From contig JAAVTG010000693.1 in NCBI GenBank assembly GCA_011947345.1, forward strand, positions 124,001-188,000: DNA of 64,000 bases. The letters are read 5' to 3'. This DNA comes from Phytophthora quininea (taxonomy: Eukaryota; Oomycota; Peronosporomycetes; Peronosporales; Peronosporaceae). The notes under the pieces are model-generated. The model was given only the letters and a program-made list of their open reading frames with translations. It was not told where the DNA came from and made no database searches. The first letter of the stretch is position 1. Each line of letters starts with the position of its first letter. Positions 10,949 to 22,202 of the stretch are shown here, piece after piece. A program made the position numbers and the translations under genes.

Positions 10949-11298
10949 ACACTGTGCAGTTGTGTTTCCGCATATTACCGGCGGCGAAGAAACTCTAAAG
11001 GCCACGGTTGGCAATGATACATGTGAATTGCGGGTCCGGTTGTTCCAATACTAAGGACTGACTTATAGCACTACCAAGCCAAAGTGAAATGGGGATGGAG
11101 AGAGAATTACCCAACAGTGTCTGCTGTGTTTCTCTAGTACCAGAAGCGCTCTCGTGCCCTCGCACTAAGTGCTCTTCATCAACAACTATATTGCGAGCCG
11201 AGGAGCTCTACCACGTGCATCACCAGTAACGTCAATGCCAGTGGCCGGTGACTTTAAACAATTTTCCCGCGAATAAAATGTACATCTTGATTTCACAC
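10949..11298. other. Intergenic region between convergent genes
   Basis: About 350 nt between the 3' ends of the CCDC148-like and F-box genes. It contains an AATAAA-like string near 11273 and no supportable coding frame. Confidence 0.6.
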
Positions 11299-12119
11299 TT
11301 ACACAGATATATGAGGTTGTTCCCCACAAATATCCAAATCTTGTAGCAATTTCGTGCCACTCGCGAGCTGTGTATTCACTCGATGCAGACTCTTCATCGC
11401 CGTCATGCGTGCGGTAAAAATCTCTTTGGTCTTCACTTGGATTGAGCTCTCCACTTGTTTCAATCTCTCTGCAAGTTCCGCTTTGGTCATTGCAGCATTC
11501 TGTGCCTGGATCGAGTTGGCAGTCGCTGCGTGGCGTCTATGAGTGCGATTCATCCACCGCACACAGTTCATTTGCACTCGTCGATTCTTCTTGTCTGCAT
11601 GAGCTTGACTCTTGACATTCTGCAAGGCTTCTTTTAACTCAGATCTCTCCGTCTTCAACTCTTGCAGAGCATCCATCGACGTTGAGAAATAATTGTTACT
11701 TTTGCGAAAAGCAACAAGTGCCTACAGTTCACAAACAAGAACTTGTCAGCAACATTTTAAACAAATTTACTGTGACCTTTGTTCCTTACAGTATGTGTGT
11801 CTCGATACCACAAGCGCCAGTCGACGGCAATTTCCTCTTGAAGGAGTGATGGCGTTGCCATTCTTTGCTTGGAGTTGGCGATCAAGTTCCGACTAGCAAG
11901 ACCTCGTTGCAGTCGACAGCCCAGTAGTCCAGTTTCGTGACGCAATGCCTCGGTCTCCCTTGTCACTAAAGCGCGGGTGTTCCGGAGCCAAATGGGCCTC
12001 AGACTGACGCCCTGCTCGACGTCGCGACACACACACGCCATTCGACAGAGCTCCGTCACGTCCAGGAACTCCCAGACAAGCTGCTTGCACTCGTCCGCCA
12101 GTGTCTGCAGCATCGACAT
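11299..12119 (-). CDS. F-box-like protein with C-terminal coiled coil, two exons
   Basis: The N-terminus fits a minimal F-box: LADECKQLVWEFLDVTEL, then CRMACVCRDVEQGV and PIWLRN. F-box proteins recruit substrates to SCF ubiquitin ligases through Skp1. The C-terminal half is a coiled coil (LQELKTERSELKEALQNV, and AMTKAELAERLKQVESSIQV). Exon 1 is 12119-11790; the 68-nt GT-AG intron (11722-11789) keeps phase; exon 2 is 11721-11299. About 250 aa. No WD40, LRR or kelch repeats are visible, so the substrate is unknown. The ATG lies only 48 nt from the tentative ATG of the divergent membrane protein gene. Confidence 0.65.
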
Positions 12120-12167
12120 TTTTGGTCCGATTATTTTTTATCAGTAAGTTTTGGGTGTATACGAACA

Positions 12168-14964
12168 ATGTCTATTTTTGAGCGGATGGCTACATTTAGT
12201 TCAACTTGTCTTGGTTGCAGTTTGTTAACACTGACGTGCTTGCCATGCCGATCACAGGCGCCTGGCCAGCTACTTACGACCCGGATTTTGCTTGCTGTGG
12301 CGGCTGCTCCTCTTCGAAGCGAGCGGATGCGTACAACAACAAGCTGGCGACTGGTGCTAGGGTCTTCATTTGGGACGTCAAGGTCAAGACGAACCCGCAG
12401 CCAGTGTGTTACAATACATTTCCCTACGACCCGGCGCTAAACGAGCAGATTGGAGACAGAAGAGTGCGCAGTGGGAGACTCGTGGGTACCAATTACCCCA
12501 TCGACAACGACTATGATTATTTGTGCTGTCAACAGAGAGGGGAATGCTTAGCGCTGGATGAAGACGCGTCGGGCCAGTGTCGCTGTGTTAAAAGATGGGG
12601 CTTCACAGGCGAGCACTGCCAATACAGCGGTAAGTAAAATACGCAGTCATTAATATTTACTGGAAGGATTTGACGTGGCGCATGTAGTGTACGATGTAGC
12701 GGAAGTTGTCAACGCCAAAGTCTTTCCGAATGCTACCAACTTCTCGTCGGTGGATCACATGCTACCTGATCTGCGCAAGTATTTATTGAAGTTTGATTAC
12801 GAGACGGCCATTGAAAGTGCAACCGCGACGAATGTCTCGCCTGGAGATCTGCTGGATGCACTGCAAGCAGGCTCCTACCGTCAGTTCGGCTGGTCTAGTG
12901 CGGCGTATTTCATTGCGGCTGCTGTGATCTTCATGTTTATCTTTTTCTTCATGTGATGTGGACGTTTTGTCTGTTCAAATGTGGCTGTCGACGGCGCAAT
13001 CCCCTCGCCAAGCCCAAGATCTACAGCAGGTTGCAGAAGATGGTGTGGGGAACTCTAATGACGGTGGCTCTTGTCATAAGTGCAAGTGCATCTTTAGCAG
13101 CTATTACGATTGTTTTCGAAGAGTTAGAGCCACTGGTATCTTCAGCATTCAAATTGATGAACACAACGCTGCAGACTAATCTCACAGTCTTTGAGACAAC
13201 TTTCTTGTCGCCAATGGACCAGCTGGTCGCGAACGGGTATCAGCTTAGCAACGGATCAGCTCTATCTCTCACTAGAATCCAAGAGAAAGCTCAACAAGAC
13301 TTGGAAATGCATACATTCCTGGACAACCAAAGTTACGCGGAAGATGTCATCGGCCAACCGATTTTCGCTCTGTTAGAACCTCTAGCCAACTATTCCACTT
13401 TATTCCCAACCGTGAACGATGCAAGCATCAACTGTGAAACGATGAACATTACCCAAGTAAGTGTGAGTTCTCGAATGACGATTGGCGGTGCAACTGGTTG
13501 CTTTAAGTGCAAAACATGCCTCACCATTTCGGATTTGGTAGCAGACGCCAAAACATCTTGGCGGAAAAACATTTTCGAAGTGCAAATGGACATGATCACA
13601 GCCAAAAATGACTTGAGAACATTTAGTTTATCGAAAGAGGAGCTGATTCCTTTGATTCAAAACTTCTTAGATCGTATGCATCGAATGTGCACGAATTTCC
13701 GGACGGCAAACAAACAACTCGCTGATGGTTACAACGCGATTGCTGGCGAATTGCAACAGATTTCACAGTTGGGTCTCTTTGCGTTGTGTGGACTTTGTGG
13801 GTTTTCGATTCTCTTGGCGTTGAGTGCCTTTGTGTATGGATTAAAAACAGGAAAGCGTCGCTTGGGACGGACGACGTGTTTGTTCACTGAGATTGCGTTT
13901 CTAGTCGCGTTAATCATCACAGGAGTTCTCTACGCCTCGAGTTTTATGGTGTATGACGCTATCGTGGTCCTGCAGCGAGTAAACGCCGACTCGTACATAT
14001 TCTTTCCAACCACCCAGTCTGCCGAAGATGCGAGCAGACTTCTTTATGACGATAACTTGGTCGAGGCGGCTGGAATGCTGAAGGCGCTTGAGTTTAGCGA
14101 TACTCTACGTGTTCCACCACATCCAACACCGTCGAACGATACGCCAGCTCGATTTAACTTTGCGACTTTGTATGGTATGCCATCACTGTTCACTCTTGAG
14201 AACCTCACATCGTACACAGATGAAGCGTTGATTGAGCTGTTTGAATGGGACGAAAGTTTCGTCAGTCTCCACTACCAAAAGCTCAAGATGCTTGCGTTCG
14301 TGAACGACACGTATCCTTCGCCGTACAACGGAACACAGTACCAGCTACTGCTAAACTCGACCGTTGAACACCTTATAGACCCTGACGGTGACGGACACCT
14401 GGTAACCACAAACGATCAACTAAAAATCCACACGATCTTCAACGAGAGCTGGCGAGGCGTAAGCGACGAAGGATACGCTCAGAATGTGGCCATTCAGACG
14501 GAATGGTTGTTCGTCGCTCTGCTCTACTACCAAAAGCAGCGACTGCAATACTATGTGGCTAATGTCTCTAGTATCATCGGACAAATCCACGCCCCACTAA
14601 GTAAGGATCTGCCTTGAAGAAAAGAAATGTTTACTCCAACTAACTTGAGCTTGTAGACGACTTGATACAGAAATCTGAGGCGATGGAAGCTGCAGAATTC
14701 CAACTCAAAGCTCCGGTCGAGTTCGTGACCGACTCTATCCGCGCCAGCAGGATTGCCGACTGCCATTACAACGGAAACTGCGGTTGGTTCCGACAAGTTC
14801 TGAACGAATTGTTCTCCACGCTCCAACAATTGGTGACGAAGGCCGAACTAGCCGCCATCTCCTGCGCGATCAGCGTCTTCGCACTCTTCTTATCGATGCT
14901 CTTTACCAACGCCTTCACCAACAGGATGCGCCGCAACGTGGTCAAAGTCTACGTCTCTGGATAG
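12168..14964 (+). CDS. Five-TM prominin-like membrane glycoprotein with EGF-like Cys-rich N-terminus
   Basis: About 900 aa. The order of features resembles prominin: N-terminal extracellular region, TM1 (YFIAAAVIFMFIFF), a Cys/basic short loop (CLFKCGCRRR), TM2 (LMTVALVISASASLAAITIV), a large loop of about 220 aa with several NxS/T sites and a CFKCKTC motif, TM3 and TM4 close together (near 13.77-13.96 kb), a second large loop of about 290 aa, TM5 (ISCAISVFALFLSMLF) and a short basic tail. The N-terminus has an EGF-like cysteine set ending GFTGEHC. Introns: 12630-12666 (37 nt, unusually short) and 14601-14656. One T is missing in the run 12942-12946. The start at 12168 needs one extra base before 12206 and is tentative. 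A tweety-type protein is an alternative. Confidence 0.55.
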
Positions 14965-15091
14965 TCGAAGCTAGAAAGGCAACTTTCCTACTGTAACGTC
15001 GAGTTGGGTACAGTTAACCTTGGATTTTCCACAGTGTCTATGTATACTTTTGTGTCTCAAACGGTTCTGACACGGTAAATTCCGCCATTGC

Positions 15092-15098
15092 TCATTTC
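15092..15098 (+). promoter_or_regulatory. Initiator-like element immediately upstream of copine
   Basis: TCATTTC, a perfect oomycete Inr core, ends 3 nt before the ATG at 15102. If used, the 5' UTR would be nearly absent. An earlier start site cannot be excluded. Confidence 0.35.
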
Positions 15099-15101
15099 GC
15101 G

Positions 15102-17226
15102 ATGTACTCGCAACAACCTCCGTACTACCCGCCAGACTACGGCCGCCAGCGCTCGCTGTCGTCGCCCTCGGCGCCCCCGTCAACTCCAGCTACCAAGTGG
15201 CCCCTCCAGCACCTCCGCAAGACCGTCGCGGCTCCTTCCAGAGCGTCGCTCCCCTCCCAAACGAGTACAATGCACCACCACCACTCTACCCAAACATTGG
15301 GAACAGTCAGCCGCCCATGCAACAATCCAGTCAGCACTTTACCCCCATGCAACAACCAAGTCAACAATTTGTTCCAGCTCCCAACAACAGGGAACAATCG
15401 GTCATGTCCTTACATGGAGGTTATGGTCCTGTGCACATGAACAATGTGCCTCGAGACTCTAGTTCCATGGGGTTAATGCCTGACGGTATGGCACCAACCC
15501 CTCCAGTGTGGTGGAACTGAGATTCCGCTGCAAAGGACTCAAGAAGTCGGACTTTATGTCCCAATCGGACCCGTTCATTGTTTTGTACATCCAGGACGCA
15601 GCTTCTCAGGGCTGGAGAGAAATTGGTCGCACTGAGACCATCGACAACACTCCCGATCCAGCATTCGCCAAGGCTTTTCAATTAGATTTCTTCTTTGAAG
15701 AAGTGCAGAGACTTCGAGTCGAAGTATTCGACCGTGACAGCTCTTCTGAACGACTGTCGGATCATGATTTCCTAGGATGTGTAGAAGTTACAATGGGGAA
15801 ACTGATGTCCTCGCCAGGACAGTCGCTGGTGCTGGCCCTGCTGCAGAATAAAGGGCGACACGTCCACAACCTGTCGGGTCATGTGGTCATCGACGCCGAA
15901 GAAGTCTCGACCTGTGCAGATATGATCAACGTCCGCTTCACCGGCACAAAGCTAGACAACAAGGACGGATGGTTCGGTGCCTCAGACCCTTTCCTGAATA
16001 TTTATCGACTGCGTGAACCGAATGCCGACCCACTGGCGACCTCTTCGTGGGTGCTTGTATGGCGAAGTGAAGTCGTCATGGACGACTGCAACCCCAAATG
16101 GCGAAAGGCGACGTTGAGTGTTCAAACGCTCTGCAATGGAGATATGTCGCGGTTACTAAAGTTTGAGTGTATGGATTGGGAAAAGAACGGTCGGCACCAA
16201 TTCATTGGGAGTACCACAGCAAAAGCCGCCGAGTTCGTCGCTGGGGAAGTCCGCAGCATGGACTTGATCAACCGCGAGAGACAAGCAAGAAAAGGCAAGC
16301 GATACAAAAACTCTGGCATCCTCATTCTCGAACAGATCGAATGTTTCAAACGCCACACGTTTGCGGAATACTTGCGTGGTGGCTGTGAAATCAGTCTGAT
16401 CGTCGGAATCGACTACACTGCGTCAAACGGCAGCCCATCGGACCCGTCGAGCTTGCACTACCTTGGAGCAGGCTACAACGGCCAGATGAATGACTATCAG
16501 GCAGCAATCACCGCTACAGGAGCCATCTTAGAGCCGTATGACTCGGACAAACGCTTCCCCGTGTACGGGTTTGGCGGACTGGTCAATGGCGTCGTGAACC
16601 ACTGCTTCCCATTGACATTCGACCCTTCTCAGCCTGAAGTGGAAGGCGTCAACGGCATCATGAATGCGTACTCGAATTCGTTCCAGTTCGTACAGCTGCA
16701 TGGCCCTACCATGTTTGCTCCGCTTGTACACCAGGCGGCTGCTATCGCTCAAACCTTTTCCGCTCCAGCGGAACAAAATGGCAGCAGTCTAAAGTACTTT
16801 GTGTTGCTGATCATCACAGACGGCGCCATCATGGATATGCAAGCAACGATCGACGAGTTGGTGCAGGCTTCGACCCTTCCACTGTCAATTGTCATTGTTG
16901 CAGTGGGCAACGCGGACTTTACAGCCATGAATGCGCTTGATGCGGATGACAAACTTCTGGTAGACTCCAGGAGACAACGAGCCGCAAGAGATATCGTCCA
17001 ATTCGTCCCGTTCAACCAATTCCGTCGCAATCCTGCTCGGTTGGCTAAGGAAACGCTGGCAGAGATCCCAACGCAGCTACTCCAGTACTTTAACATGAAA
17101 GGGATCCAGCCTCGAACGCCGCTGCAACGTGCAGGCACCAGCAACTTTATCAACAATGGAGATGCAATGTCTGCAGGATCCATGTCGTCGATCGGGTCGA
17201 TGGCGCCTTCATCTCCGCGTGTTTAG
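15102..17226 (+). CDS. Copine (two C2 domains plus copine/vWA domain) with Pro/Gln-rich N-terminus
   Basis: Copines are calcium-dependent phospholipid-binding proteins involved in membrane signalling and traffic. From about residue 135: C2A (KKSDFMSQSDPFIVLYIQD), C2B (KDGWFGASDPFLNIYR), then the copine domain with its MIDAS-like DYTASNGSPSDPSSLHYL and later VYGFGGLVNG. The first 130 residues are Pro/Gln/Ser-rich and start MYSQQPPYYPP, like Pro-rich leaders of some membrane-associated proteins. Two single-base shortages in C runs, 15174-15178 and 15498-15501, break the frame. With one C added at each, the protein reads continuously for about 708 aa without introns. Domain identity is certain; whether the leader starts at 15102 is likely but not proved. 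Confidence 0.92.
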
Positions 17227-17467
17227 ACACGACTGACGCAGTTTGAATTTTGCTAGCAATAGAGAGATCCATTGACCTTCTAACTGTTCTTTGTCGTAGA
17301 GCTATTCCTGAGGCTGCTGATCGTGTTGATACACATTACCGTTTGCTGTAATTTTAGAGCCATCGCTGCTGGTGATCGCCTACATCGGCATTTGTTCCGG
17401 CCAGCAAGGACAACCGCGTGGATCTTCAAAATGACGGTGCGATTGTAACCTTTCCAAACCTAACTAA

Positions 17468-18796
17468 ATGTCGACACTTGACCCTGGATGTTCGGCAAAT
17501 TATCAGAGCTCAGGTGTCGAGCAGGATGTGGTTGTTAGCTCAGACGTGGTGATTTCAATGCCTGTCGTCCAGGTTTGGTCTCATTGGCATAGCTTTTCTA
17601 TCTCCATTGAGACTAAGGATGGTATTTGGTTGTCTCTTTCAAGCCTTCCGAAGACGCTACTACACCAGCTCGTCCCATTATTTCTCAGCTATCCAAACGA
17701 CCTGTACGTGCTAAACGTCTATCGCGTAGCTACCTTCCGTTTAGCTGACTTGTTGTTCCTGTAGTCGGAACTCAAGATATCCAAGCGGTCCATCAAAGGA
17801 AGAACCGTGGTGCAGCAGACGATCGTGGCCGGGTCTGAACGTCGGCACAACTCGAATGCACTGCGATCGAACTTGATAGCGCTGGGACTCGTAACGTCTT
17901 ACATTGGAGTCGGCATTCTGGTTTTCCACTACACGGAGCACTGGTCGGTGGTGGACTGTGTCTACTTCGCCATGGTAATCGTCACCACAGTGGGGTATGG
18001 CGATGTGGTGCCGGTCACCACCGCAGGAAGAGCGTTCACCATTTTCTTCGCCTTCTACGGCATTTGCACGATCGGTTTAGCGCTCGGCCAGGTCGCTTCG
18101 TGGCTGCTTCAAAGACAGAAGAGCGTCACCAAAATGGCGACCAAAAAGCTGCTCTCGAATGTCGAGACCGCGGCAGTGAACGCCAGCACTAAAAACGTTT
18201 TTCAAAGCAAAATGAAGTCCACGGACCCGCCTAAAGACAAGCAGCCGTCGAGACGCATGCCCAAATGGCTTCTCAACATCTTCTCTGACAGTAACAAAGC
18301 TCTTCTCGGAGCTTTCATCCCGATCCTCGTGTCGATCTTTGCCGGTCTTGTCGTCGGAGCCATTGAGGGCTGGCCGGTGTTGGACTGCTTCTACTACACC
18401 ATCATCACCATCACGACTGTCGGCTTTGGCGATCTATCTCCCAAGTCGGAAAGCGCCCGCATCTTTGCCATTTTCTACCTGCCGTTGGCTGTGGTTACTG
18501 TGGCCCACGGTATCGGTTCGATCTTGAACGAACTCAGTGCCAGGTCGGTCATGAAGACGAAGATCAGCATGAAGGAGCTGATCGAGATGGATGCCGATGG
18601 AGATGGTAAAGTCTCGCAGCTCGAGTACTTGAGCTACATGCTCGTCAAGCTCAACAAGGCCGACCAAGATGACATCGACGGCATCATCGCTCAGTTCCAC
18701 AAACTCGACCGAGATGGAAGCGGAGAATTGGATCATGACGACCTGGAACGACTCGATCAGGAGCTCCAGCGCCAGAACGAAGAGGAAAATAACTAA
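17468..18796 (+). CDS. Two-pore-domain potassium channel with EF hands (TPK-like), two exons
   Basis: K+ channel subunit of about 378 aa. Two pore loops carry the selectivity filters TTVGYGD (about residue 109) and TTVGFGD (about 252), each flanked by two hydrophobic helices. The C-terminus has two EF hands, DADGDGKVSQLEY (about 310) and DRDGSGELDHDDL (about 349). This layout is that of plant TPK channels, which sit mainly in vacuolar membranes and are activated by cytosolic calcium. The location here is inferred. Exon 1 (17468-17572) gives a 35-residue soluble N-terminus, the intron is 192 nt (17573-17764, long for this window), and exon 2 is 17765-18796. A different N-terminal exon is possible. 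No frame problem was seen. Confidence 0.88.
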
Positions 18797-18859
18797 CTAG
18801 AACGAGTGCATGCTGTCGACTGATGGGGTTTGTGAATGTCCTATCCTACCTTTTTGTTG

Positions 18860-19718
18860 CTAGTTGAGAATGAAGTCCAAGTCGAGCGATCGCTGCTCCG
18901 CATCAGAGGGCTGCTCACCACCACCTGTACCACCACCACCACTCTTTTTGCGTGTTGTAGCACTCGACATCCCCAATCAAAGATTCCTCAGTGATTCGAG
19001 CGCCTTCAAAGAGGGCACACAAGTCGCTCGGATCCTGCAGCAGACGTGCGAACGTCTCGAGAAAGTCGAGCTGGAAGTTGTACGACACGACGCGGTGCGT
19101 GTTGGTGTCGAAGATGAAGTCGAACTTCCCTTCACCGTGGAAACTGCACCCTAACATCTTCGCCGCCACCTTCGGCACAGCATCGGGGAACATGAGCTCG
19201 AGCGTATCTTGCGTGAACACGTACTGGTAGCTGCCGTACGACGTCACGATGGTATGCTCCCCGGATGACACCGCCCGCGCTCGCAGGAAGCGAAAGTCGA
19301 GACCCGAAAGCGCCTTGGTGTATCGCTCCCACTGGTTCACCATCATGTCTCGACCGACGTAGCGGCCGATGGTCACGTTATCGTCGATCACCGTGTTCAT
19401 GTACTGCGTTGCATTGCCTGGATGATATCCGTTCTCGAACAGCCGATGGTACTCCATGATGGTCTTAACGTAGTAGCCGTCCGGCGCATCGTGTCGATTC
19501 AGGACCCGCGCATGCAGCATTTGGCGGAGCTCCTGGAGCCGGTGGATGGTCTGGCGGAGGCCGAGGATGTCCAGCTCCAGATTGTACTGCCGCGAGGCCT
19601 GCGAGTCACGGGTCGTCCACCCCAGCTTCTTACGTCGACGAGGTGGTGGTGATGCTCTTGCGCCTGGGGACGTCCTATCTGCCGTCTCCATCTCAACCAA
19701 ATCGTTGCCGTTTGTCAT
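18860..19718 (-). CDS. Leucine-zipper (degenerate bZIP-like) protein A
   Basis: First of two tandem paralogues. After a Pro/Arg N-terminus come RRRKKLGWTTRDSQASR and a leucine zipper with Leu every seven residues over four heptads (from YNLELD). The conserved bZIP Arg is in register ten residues before the first zipper Leu, but the invariant Asn is Arg. The C-terminal two thirds is a folded domain shared with gene B (GRYVGRDMMVNQWERYTKAL, FDFIFDTNTHRVVSYNFQ), possibly NTF2- or START-like. The simple reading frame ends at 18915 in a Trp run caused by a GGT repeat. If the A run (plus T run 18945-18949) is two bases short, it continues to a stop at 18860 with an ending like that of gene B (DLDFILN). 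A transcriptional role is inferred. Confidence 0.6.
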
Positions 19719-19916
19719 TGCAGGGCGTTCGACACTGAGCTACCGTACTATCCAGTTTTCTTTTGGGTCCACGCTGCCAAAGATGTGGAAACAACTGCTG
19801 CTTTCGTCCTGGCTCATGATCACAAGTCACACGTATGGATCAGTTCACGGTCAACAAAACGAGTCGATTGCACTTATCTAATCGTGTGTTGAAAATATCT
19901 TATGGCTAGACGTCAG

Positions 19917-20848
19917 TCAGGAGTCGAGGATATGTTGGAGTTGCAGCTTGTACGAGTCCGGGGATGAGGACGACTGGCTCTGGTCTTCATCGTCGCCGTC
20001 TCCAGCCTCCATGAAAAGACGGTAAGGATGTTGCTCTTCGCTGTTCCCCACAGTGTACGTGCTCGTATCGCCGATAAAGCTCTCCTCCGTGACGGATGCG
20101 CCGTCGAACAGGACGCAGAGCTCGGCCGAGTCTTGCAGCAAGTGGGCGAAGACGTTGAAGAAGTCCATTTGGCTGTCGTAGCACACTACTCGATGCGACT
20201 GCGTGTCGAACGTGAACGTCGAAACGCCGACACCTTCAAACTGGCGGCCCAGCAGTTTGTCTCCGATCTGCGGCTGCACCGCCAGCATCTTTGGGAACAG
20301 CGTCTTTAGCGTTGTCTGCGTGATCTCAAACGCGTACGTGGCCGTGGCCGACACAATCACCACTTCGTCGGCCGAGGCGACCCGCGACTGCGTCAAGCGG
20401 ACTTGCAGTCCGGAGAACGCTCTCGTGTATCGTGTCCACTGGTCGAGCACCATGTCGCGACCCACAAAGCGACCGACGGCGACCTCGTCCTCCATCAACT
20501 GGTTGAGGAATTGGGCGGCGTCGGCGGAACTCAAAAGGCCGGTGACGTCGACGGTGGGGTCGTAGCCGTGCTCGAACACTTTGTGGTACTGCATGATGCG
20601 CTTCATGTAGTAGTCGTCGAGCTGTTCGCGCTGGTTTTGGCTGTGTGTGCGCAAAACTTGCTCGTAGTCTTGCAGCGTCTTGATCTCTTGCCGCAAGTCG
20701 TGCAGATCGAGCTGCAGGTTGTAGAGTTGCGAGCTTTGTTGGTCGCGGGTCCTCCACTTGAGTTTTTGCGTCGAGGGCCTCGAGCTGCCGCGGCGGCGGC
20801 GGCAACCGGCGGCACTTTTGGTGCCAGACGTTTCGACTCGTCCTGCAT
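19917..20848 (-). CDS. Leucine-zipper (degenerate bZIP-like) protein B
   Basis: Tandem paralogue of gene A, same strand. ATG 20848 starts MQDESKRLAPK, followed by an Ala run. One base is missing in the A run (plus T run 20763-20767). With it restored the frame gives RRKKLKWRTRDQQSSQLYN, aligned with gene A, then a four-heptad zipper (Leu at YNLQLD, LRQEIKT, LQDYEQV, LRT). The C-terminal domain parallels gene A (GRFVGRDMVLDQWTRYTRAF; FTFDTQSHRVVCYDSQ). It ends in an acidic Ser-rich tail and QLQHILDS. Known oomycete bZIPs include forms with altered basic regions; whether this pair binds DNA is not shown by sequence. Confidence 0.6.
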
Positions 20849-21518
20849 GGTGAGGTGGGGGACTGCGACCACTGAAAAGCCAAGTGTCCTGAAGATGACG
20901 AATTGGAAAGTGAGTTGATCGAGAAAGGACTTAACAAGGACGCCCCATACCGTTTGAGACCAGCCCCGCTCACGGAAACGCGAAGGAGAACCAGCTCATT
21001 TGGTGGCCTGTTGGCTCTGTAGTCGACTGGAAAGGATGGCCGGCCGGTGGTTCGTTGCAGCGGGCACTGGCGACAAGTACAAAGTTGTTTCGGTTGCTGT
21101 GGGTTGGAGATGCCGTTGAAGCGGTCGGTCAGGTGGACGACGACACGGCGGAAATGATGTAGCAGGTTCCCGCCGCTCAACGTTTTGCGTGAGGCTCAGA
21201 CAAACTCGTGGGCCTGCACCACCAAACTCGGCACGGGTGGACGCTCGCGTCCACGTTTAATTGAACTTACACACAGCTCATTTCTGGTGGAGTGAGCCCA
21301 GCGATTGCGGTACCGAGTGTGCTCAGTCCAGTGATCCACTTGCTGCAGATTGTCGACAACAGGTCGGTCTCCGTGGACGCGTTCGATCGACCAGGCAGCT
21401 CGGTCTGGTCCTGATGAACGAACTGCAAGGGCACAGCCATCACCGCAGACGCGTCGTGGAGTTCTCAAGGGATCCCATCTGTCACCAGTAGCCACGCTTG
21501 ACAAGCAAGCGCCATTCG
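20849..21518. other. Intergenic region between divergent genes
   Basis: About 670 nt between leucine-zipper gene B and the secreted acidic protein gene. Open frames on both strands are short and carry no family signature. Confidence 0.5.
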
Positions 21519-21527
21519 TCATTCTCC
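21519..21527 (+). promoter_or_regulatory. Initiator element for the secreted acidic protein gene
   Basis: TCATTCTCC fits the oomycete Inr and lies 28 nt upstream of the ATG at 21556. A clear FPR is not visible. Confidence 0.45.
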
Positions 21528-21555
21528 GTCTGGTCTCCCGTCTCACAGCAGCAAA

Positions 21556-22180
21556 ATGAAGCTGAACTACGTGGTGTTGGCGGCGGCGATGCTGCTGGCG
21601 ACGATGCCGGTGAATGCCGGTGGTCGAAACGGTGCGGTTCGTCTACAAGACGCGGAGAGGACCGGTGCTCTCCATCTACGACGCGTGCTGACGGTGAAGA
21701 AGACAGCGTCGTCTGTCGAAGAAGAGGAGCAAGAGTTTGACGAGGCGGAGACTGAGGAGAACGACGCACAAGACCAGGAAGAGATCGCCCAGGAGGAACA
21801 AGAGTTCGACGAGGCTGAAGAGGAAGAGGATGAACACTCGGGGAGGAAGACGAACCCTCAGCTCCCAGTGATGCTTCCGAGTCTGCAGACTCAGAGAGTG
21901 ACGATGACAGTACTGCCTCGTACAGTGGTGAAGACGCATCTCCAAGTGGTGAGGCCAGTGGAGTTGCATCGACTGAAGATGAGAGCAGTGATGACGATAG
22001 TCAGGACGCGGTGGCGAACCAAGCGACGTCGTCTGCAGACGATGAAGAAGAAAGTGAAGATCAATCCGCTTCAGAGGATGATTCAGACGGGAGTGACGAT
22101 GATTCGGACGAGTCCATGGACTCGGAGAGCGACTCAGTGGACGAGGAGGAAGGGAGGTTCGCGCCTTTAGTAGTATCTAG
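21556..22180 (+). CDS. Secreted acidic Ser/Asp/Glu-rich protein
   Basis: A signal peptide (about 22 residues, MKLNYVVLAAAMLLATMPV...) is followed by a short basic segment containing LHLRR and then a very acidic Glu/Asp region with repeated EEQEFDEAE. This order resembles an oomycete effector leader (RXLR-like then EER-like), but no true RXLR is present, so effector status is only a suggestion. One G is missing in the run 21840-21843; after it the protein continues as a low-complexity Ser/Asp/Glu domain. A second missing G near 22151-22155 would bring the frame to a stop at 22180, 22 nt before the convergent NMNAT stop. About 208 aa. No enzymatic domain. The composition could bind calcium or basic proteins. 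Confidence 0.55.
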
Positions 22181-22202
22181 TTCAATCTGCACAAACGGTT
22201 TA

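Noticed and set aside
14308..14316. GTATCCTT string resembling a U12-type donor
   Set aside because: It lies inside a continuous conserved coding frame and no matching branch point or acceptor is near.
21640..21700. True RXLR motif in the acidic secreted protein
   Set aside because: The string is LHLRR; no R-x-L-R is present, so it was not called an RXLR effector.
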